Part shown: positions 58,301 through 64,000 of the stretch, one piece after another
Position numbering within the stretch: position 1 is the first letter of the stretch
Layout: every line of letters starts with the position of its first letter
Position numbers and translations under genes: made by a program
The notes under the pieces: model-generated
The model's input: the letters and a program-made list of their open reading frames with translations, nothing else
What the model was told of the DNA's origin: nothing
Databases searched by the model: none
NCBI RefSeq assembly: GCF_001553195.1
Contig: NZ_CP014281.1
Location: 124,001 to 188,000 of the forward strand
Direction of reading: 5' to 3'
DNA length: 64,000 nt
Origin: Mycoplasmopsis canis PG 14
GTDB lineage: Bacteria > Bacillota_I > Bacilli_A > Mycoplasmatales > Metamycoplasmataceae

Positions 58301-61300
58301 GAAGTTCCGCATGGAAACACTACAGCTTCAACATTTAAGATTATTCCTAATGGAACACTTGATTCAACAAGTTTCTCATTTGTTATCTCTGACCCTGATG
58401 AGGCTATAAATGTTGGAGATCAAGTTGAAGTTACTTATGCATCAACAAATGACCTTGGTACAGAGTTGAAAACAACAAGTTTAATTAATTCTGATTCTAA
58501 TGGTTTATCGGTTCAATTTAATGTCAATAATATTGCTTTAAATACTGAATATAAAATTTTAAAAATTAAGTTGATTTCTAAACCCGCTAAGACACTTAAA
58601 AACGTTAATGATAACAACGAAAATATTATTTACAACTCAACAACAAATGTTTCTGAAGAATATAAATTCGAAAACAAATTTAAATTAACTAATGTTACAC
58701 CTCAATTAAATGACAGAACATTAAATATTTCAGCTAACATAGAAGCAACAAATAATATTTTAAACTCAAGAAAATTTGCGATTAAATACAAATCGCTAAA
58801 CAATCAAGATATCGAAAATATAGATGAGGTCCTAATTTCAGAACCAGTCAATGCAACACAAAGCGGCCAACTAAGTTTTGTTATCAATGATTTAAAACCA
58901 AATAGAAAATATGAATTTGTAGATGTTTTATTCGCAAACATAGCTGATAATATAACTAATGAGACAAATGATGTTGTAAATAAGGTGCAAATAACTAATA
59001 ATGTAACTACAAATAACGCTAACACAGTTGCAAGTGATTATAGAAACTTCAACTCAACAAACGAGCTTAATAAAAAAGTTCTTGAATTTAGCATAAACGA
59101 TGCTGATTCATCATTCGAAAATGGTATGACACTTCAATTAAAATATTCAAAAATGGATAATTCTAATGAAATTTCGGTAAGTTCTCAACTAATAAATAAT
59201 TCAGGAATTTGAAAGGTTCAATTTGAAGCAATCAACTTAGAATTAAATACTGAATATAAAGTTAGAGAAATTAAATTTGTAACTAAACCAAGAAAAACGC
59301 TTAATAAAGTTAATAATAATGAAAATAACATTGTTTATTCTGATTCAGAAAATAATCAAGCTTATACTTTCAAAAATGAACTCATATTAACTAATTTAAC
59401 TTCAAGTTACAACCAAAATTTAGTTGCTACAGCAACAGTTCAATCAAACCCTGAACTTCTAAACAATAAAAAGTTTATTATTGTTTATAAATCTTATAAT
59501 GGTGATGGACAAGACAATAATGAAGATATTATTTCTAGCGTTCAAACAGCTTCTTCAAATGGTAATATAACATTTGTTTTAAGTGGACTTAAGAAAAATA
59601 GAAAATATAAATTTGACAAAATTTATTATGCAGATAACACTGATCCTAATACCAATTCAACCGAATTAATCAAATCAACTAGTTCAATAAACACAAATAA
59701 TGAATTTATTGTAGGTCAAGGAAATACAGTTGTTGAATCATATCAAAAACAAGATAACGGAACCCTAGATAGTGTAAGATTATCATTTAGCTTAAATAAC
59801 CCTGACGAATTATTGGATAATAATACACAAGTTGAAATTGTTTATTTTGCTACAAATAATTCATCAAATGAGTTAAAACAAACTGCCACGCTTTCTCAAA
59901 GTGGTTCTAACTTTAATGCAATATTTGATCTAAGTAATATTACATTAAACCAAGAATATAAAGTTAAATCGCTAAAACTTGTTAATAAACCATCAAAAGC
60001 ATATTATGATATTAACAACAATAATAATATTATTTATTCAAGTGATGCACAAGGTGCTAAATCTTACACATTTAAAAATGATTTTGTTTTAAGTTCTATA
60101 CATTCTGCATTGGAATCAAATAATAATATAAATGTAACAGCAAATATAAATGCAAACAATAATATACTAAATGGAAAATATTTTGCAGTTAAATTTAAAT
60201 CATATAACAATAACGGAAACGAAAATGCAGGAGAAGAAATTATTTCTAATGCAATTGTGAGTCAAAATGGTTCTTTAACTTGAACTTTAACTAACACAAG
60301 ACCAAATAGAGTTTATAAATTTGATCAAATAATTTATAAAAATAGTGATTCAATAACAAACTCTGACACAACTTTTGCAGCCAAAAATTCACTTACTTCT
60401 GAAATTACTACAACAAATAGTGCTATTAACGCTTCAAACTTCAGAAAAATTAGTTCATCAAACTTCGATCAACAAACTGTTGCTATTGATATAAATGATG
60501 GTGATTTTGCTTTTGATTCAAGCACAAGGGTAGAAATGGTTTATACAAAAATAAATGATTCTGCAGAAATTACAGCTCAAACTAGTTTAATTTCTCAAGG
60601 AACTTCATTTAGAGCTGAATTTAGTTTAAATGGTTTAGAACCAAATAAAGAATATAAAGTAAAAATCATTAGATTATTACAAAAACCAGACAAAACAGCA
60701 ACAAATATAAATGGAAATAATATTATTTATTCTTCAGAAAATAATTCTAATGAATTTAAATTTATGAATGAATTTAAATTAAATTCTTTATCATCAGAAT
60801 TACAATCAAATTCAACTAATTTAACAGTTACGGCAACATATGAAGAGAGCAATAATTATGCAAATGGTAAAGAATTTAGAATTAAATATATTGATCAAAA
60901 TAATGAAATAAAAATTAGTAATCCAGGTAACTTGGATACAAATACAAAAAGAATTACATTTAATATTTCATTAATAAAAAATAGAGAATATACATTCTCA
61001 GGAATATATTATGATGATGTTAATGCATCAAATGAAAGCAATAAATTAATGAATTTATTAAATATAGAGGACACAAAAATAACAAGCATTGGTAATACTA
61101 ATGCGATTGTTGAATCAGCACCTGTAAGTGCTATAGCTCAAGAAATAGCAACAATTAAGGTTGAAATTATTTCTGAAGATCAAGTTCTTGAAGAAGGACA
61201 ACAAGTTCAAATGACCTTAGGCGAAAAAGAAAATAGAAATACTTCTAATGATAAAATTATTACCCAAGGTATAACGATAGAAAACGGAAAATACTATGCT

Positions 61301-61800
61301 TCATTTTCATTCTCTGGATTAATTCATGACACAGAATATAAAGTATATGACCTTAAATTTGTTTCAAACCCTAGAAAAGCTAAAAATAATATTAATAATA
61401 GTTCTACTTTCATAATTAACTTGCCAAATGAAGAAATAAAATTTAAATCTTCAATTGAACCAGCAATTGAAAATAACAGCGTTATAACACTAGCTAACTC
61501 TAATGCAAAAGATGAAACACTAAGATCAAAAGATATTATTGAAGCCTCTTATGAAGTTTTAGGTACTTGAACAAATGTTATAATACCTGAAGAATTAATA
61601 GATAATGATTATGAAAATAAAGGTTTTGTTATGACATATACAGGTACTGCCACACTAAGAAATAACGAAAATGCAACACACGTCATAACCGCCACGAACA
61701 TCAATTACAATAGACAATCAAAAGTAATTAATTTCACTTTGAAAGGATTAAAAGCTGGTTATAACTATAATTTAACATCGTTTATTTTTAAACAAAAAAG
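44980..61800 (+). repeat. 24 tandem ~700-bp coding repeats (long module)
   Basis: Counted by the 'INNPDNAF' block (24 copies, some degenerate: SDPDEA, NDSDQA, NDGDFA). Each ~233-residue unit has block a, 'ISFxINNPDNAFDxxT', 'LTYxK', 'IxLNxEYKVKxIKL', 'KPxKT', 'NVNxNNxIYD', 'YxFxNxF'; and block b, 'SSxLxxNNLxIxAxINxxNN', 'NGKKFAIKYKSxNxxG', 'SNSxxxxNGxLxFxIxNL', 'NRKYVFD'. Spacing of block a, for example 45.05, 52.12, 54.90 and 56.31 kb, gives about 700 bp per unit. Copies 11-20 are most alike. Confidence 0.9.
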
Positions 61801-62584
61801 AAACACAACAGCTACTTCTGATCAAAAAGTTGATAAAATAATGAATATAAATTCAGTTTTAAAATCAAATCACATCGCTAAGGGTTATGGTTGAGAATAC
61901 CTTATATTTAAGCCAAATTATTCATATTGACCAATGAATAACGAACCATTGAGAAATAATACGGTATGATTAGGGTTTGATAAAGGTTTTGAGGCAAACG
62001 ACTTTTTAAGATTATTTGATTATATCAAATTTAGATCCCCTATAGGTACGCACGATTATGTACAAAATAGTTCAGGAGTTAATGTTTCATTTGCTGATAA
62101 GTGAACAGAAACACTTAAACAAGTTATAAGAGGTGCTCAAACGTACGTAATGAGGCAAGGAAATAGAAAACCATTGCAAGATAGGATGTGATCAATACAG
62201 TTAGGAAGAAAATGAGAGGATACTTCAACAAGGTTTATAGATAGGATGGAACAAAATTTCACATCTCGTAACCATTCACTTGCAATAAATCATTTTTATA
62301 AACCACAACTTGGTGCATTAGACCCTAGACCCGGTAACCCTGAGTACGTACTATCTAATGGGGTAATTGAGTCAAGACAATGAAAATTTATATCTAACAC
62401 AGCATACGAAAGAGCTATCGATAACATATTAGCACACGTAACAAAATTCGTTATAAGAGATGAAAGTCAAAAAGATGCTGAAGATAATACTAAACAATAT
62501 CCAAATAACCCATCTTCCCCAATAGTTCCGAATGACAGAAAATTTAGTTATAATGACGGAAATCCGCTAATAAATATTAGATAA
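55283..62584 (+). pseudogene. Giant repeat protein, frameshifted C-terminal 2433 codons
   Basis: Continues the repeat pattern without a gap in the +2 frame from the A run at 55278-55283 (NKK-IAIRYKSVNN) to TAA at 62582. It holds the second half of long repeat 15, repeats 16-24 and a unique C-terminal region of about 230 residues from 61895 (WEYLIFKPNYSYWPMNN... to NPLINIR), which is rich in Trp and Arg, poor in Asn, and has no membrane segment. No start or ribosome-binding site is seen at the junction, so this part is translated only if a base is restored by slippage, frameshifting, or if the deletion is a sequencing error. Confidence 0.85.
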
Positions 62585-62610
62585 CTTCTTATCAAGTGCG
62601 CATAATTATC

Positions 62611-62643
62611 AAAAAAACATTCGTTAAAGCGAATGTTTTTTTA
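62611..62643. terminator. Bidirectional terminator after the giant gene
   Basis: A7-CATTCG pairs with CGAATG-T7 around TTAAAG (62611-62642). It serves the giant gene and the convergent kinase gene, whose stop codon overlaps it. Confidence 0.9.
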
Positions 62644-63387
62644 TCTTCTAAATAAATTATTTTGTTTTAAGTAATCATATTCCTTAATAGTTTCTTCTAA
62701 TTTTTGAATGCTATATTCATCACTAAAAGGCATTACATCTTGCGCATGAATTCATAGGATGGTTAAATAATATACTAAAATTTTTTGTTGAATTAAATAT
62801 TCTTCTCAATAACTGTCATATGCATCTAGAAAAATTCTTTCTTGTTCTTTTGTTAAGAATGATCCGCAAATAAAATATGCTAAATCAAAATGCTTATCAC
62901 CCATTGATGCATATTCTCAATCGATAAACATAATTTTTTTAGTCTTTTTATCTAATAGAAGATTCCCAGAGTATAGATCATTATGTAGTGGACGATTATT
63001 TTCGCTGTTTGATAATATGTTATTGATTCTTCTGTAATATTTATTTAAAACTTCGATATTTATATTTTTGTTTTTTAGTATAGAACGATATTCTTTAACT
63101 CTCTGCGCATGATTGGATTTAGGAAATTTTAAGTCTGAATTATGCAATTGCAAAAAGTTGTTAGCAATTTCTTTGAGTTGTTCAGGAGTAAATTTTATTT
63201 CCTCAGATTCAACTCAAACTCATTCAATATCTTTTTCGGTATTTGAAAGCAGTTTTGGTACAAAGTCAAATTCTTCTAGTAGTTGATAGTCTATTTTATG
63301 ATTAAATTTATTAAGTTTTTTGATTTGATAAAATGTTTTTCCTGTGCAAAAACTTTCGTTTGTAAAACCTTTTTTTATTCTTTCCAT
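62641..63387 (-). CDS. Choline/ethanolamine kinase-like phosphotransferase (APH fold)
   Basis: 248 residues. The kinase core is clear: RPLHNDLYSGNLLLD is the Brenner motif HxDxxxxN with catalytic Asp, and MFIDWEYASMGDKHFDLAYF is the DxD-like metal-binding segment. The N-terminal lobe (KGFTNESFCTGKTFYQIKK) matches the LicA-type 'GxTN..y'. Likely phosphorylates choline or ethanolamine for glycolipid/phospholipid head groups, common in mycoplasmas; aminoglycoside kinase is the less likely alternative. Ribosome-binding site TGGAGG before ATG at 63387. Confidence 0.85.
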
Positions 63388-63450
63388 AATTACCTCCATT
63401 TATTTATGCAATATTATAATACTAATTTAATTTATAACTATAAAAGTAAT

Positions 63451-63475
63451 AAAAAAACAACCCTTAGGTTGCTAT
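63451..63475 (-). terminator. Intrinsic terminator of the small membrane-protein gene
   Basis: Minus strand: CAACC-TAAG-GGTTG followed by T7; it includes the stop codon of the gene. Confidence 0.78.
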
Positions 63476-63613
63476 TAATTGTAATACCCCAAAAATAATT
63501 GCAAGTATAATTAAAAATCCTATTAAGGCCAATCCTAGTTTGATAACTCTCAATATAAAAGAACCAATCATAAAAAGAACTACAAGTCCAATGATAACGT
63601 ATAATACAGTCAT
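63464..63613 (-). CDS. Very small hydrophobic membrane protein
   Basis: 49 residues, MTVLYVIIGLVVLFMIGSFI..., with two predicted membrane helices (residues ~3-20 and 25-46) separated by RVIKLG. ATG at 63613 has AGAGG 9 nt upstream; an ATG at 63661 would add 16 residues but lacks a ribosome-binding site. Function unknown; its place just downstream of the tRNA pair suggests it may be read through from their promoter. Confidence 0.6.
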   Translation of the reverse strand: MTVLYVIIGLVVLFMIGSFILRVIKLGLALIGFLIILAIIFGVLQLIAT

Positions 63614-63758
63614 AAATATACCTCTTATTCTATATATAAAATTATATAAAATACTAGACATTTTAAAATTAAATAGTGTAAAAAATAACTAGTTTATGGA
63701 ATTTTTTTGCAAAAAGCAATAAAAAAAGTTTGAACAAGTCAAACCAAATTATTCTAAT

Positions 63759-63835
63759 TGGCGCGCCCGGCAGGAGTCGAACCCGCAACCTTTAGGGCCG
63801 TAACCTAACACTCTGTCCAATTGAGCTACGGGCGC
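63759..63835 (-). tRNA. tRNA-Arg (anticodon ACG)
   Basis: 77 nt including an encoded CCA. Acceptor stem GCGCCCG/CGGGCGC, D arm GCTC...GAGT, anticodon stem TTAGG/CCTAA with loop TTACGGC (anticodon ACG), T arm GCGGG-TTCGACT-CCTGC. ACG is normally edited to ICG to read CGN codons. Confidence 0.96.
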
Positions 63836-63847
63836 ATATTTTTATAA

Positions 63848-63922
63848 TGGAGGCACTAACGGGATTCGAACCCGTAATCAAGGTTTTGCAGACCCATGCC
63901 TTGGCCATTTGGCTATAGTGCC
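63848..63922 (-). tRNA. tRNA-Cys (anticodon GCA)
   Basis: 75 nt including CCA. Acceptor GGCACTA/TAGTGCC, anticodon loop CTGCAAA (anticodon GCA), T arm ACGGG-TTCGAAT-CCCGT. It lies 12 bp upstream of tRNA-Arg in the same direction, so the two are co-transcribed. Confidence 0.96.
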
Positions 63923-63944
63923 ATTTTTAAAATTGCTTATTTAT

Positions 63945-63950
63945 TATAAT
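63945..63950 (-). promoter_or_regulatory. -10 box of the tRNA-Cys/tRNA-Arg unit
   Basis: Minus-strand TATAAT 22 bp before the tRNA-Cys 5' end. The rest of the window to 64000 shows no further gene. Confidence 0.55.
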
Positions 63951-64000
63951 AAATTTTTTTAAAAATGGAAATAATTTATAAAAAAGATGTATATGTAATA

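Noticed and set aside
44980-61800. Periodic repeats as a CRISPR array or minisatellite
   Set aside because: Units are ~700 bp, coding, diverged and in frame; no short identical repeats with spacers and no cas genes are present.
63283-63498. Plus-strand open frame over the kinase gene start
   Set aside because: It crosses the kinase promoter and a terminator and has no coding features.

Overview
The window comes from a wall-less, very AT-rich Mollicute using genetic code 4. Nearly every long gene stays open only if TGA is read as Trp, and the gene content (DnaE beside a stand-alone 5'-3' exonuclease, DnaB/DnaI-type loaders, rpmG-secE-nusG, uvrC, obg, leuS) is that of a Mycoplasma (sensu lato). 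I cannot name the species.

Layout. 0-13.1 kb is housekeeping: a replication cluster (5'-truncated hypothetical, dnaE, exonuclease, coaE, DnaB-like, DnaI-like, fmt), gap, azoreductase, rpmG-secE-nusG, rsmD and a 23S rRNA uridine methyltransferase. 13.2-29.9 kb is accessory around uvrC: a GIY-YIG nuclease, then a defence island. The island holds a type I restriction-modification locus (hsdR interrupted by an insertion sequence, hsdM, two hsdS loci and a tyrosine recombinase), a two-gene CBASS-like pair (CD-NTase plus SLATT two-TM effector), a GmrSD-like (DUF262/DUF1524) protein and a small membrane protein. 29.98-33.9 kb is obgE and leuS, divergent. 33.9-39.4 kb is accessory: two unknown plus-strand genes, a minus-strand DUF4116 operon behind a SAM-I-type riboswitch, and a four-gene minus-strand operon of coiled-coil/tail-anchored proteins. 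39.7-62.6 kb is one giant repeat-protein gene (about 7,630 codons) broken by a one-base deletion in an A tract. The end carries a choline-kinase-like gene, a tiny membrane protein, tRNA-Arg(ACG) and tRNA-Cys(GCA).

How the parts work together. The hsdS region is a switch. Four copies of a 16-27 bp site flank the C-terminal halves of the two hsdS genes, and a recombinase gene lies between them. In this orientation hsdS1 (next to hsdM) is cut to one target-recognition domain and its second half lies inverted beside it; hsdS2 is full length. The IS element, bounded by 37-bp direct repeats, has removed the last ~98 codons of hsdR, so this genome may methylate in a phase-variable way without normal restriction. 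The CBASS-like and GmrSD-like genes supply separate anti-phage functions. The giant surface-type protein could be another variable trait if its A-tract frameshift is real and reversible.

The most unusual signals are the hsdS inversion locus, the riboswitch in front of a DUF4116 operon, the giant gene with 13 short and 24 long repeats, an in-frame stop splitting two genes of the coiled-coil operon, and promoters placed 6-9 nt before SD-less start codons (probable leaderless mRNAs).
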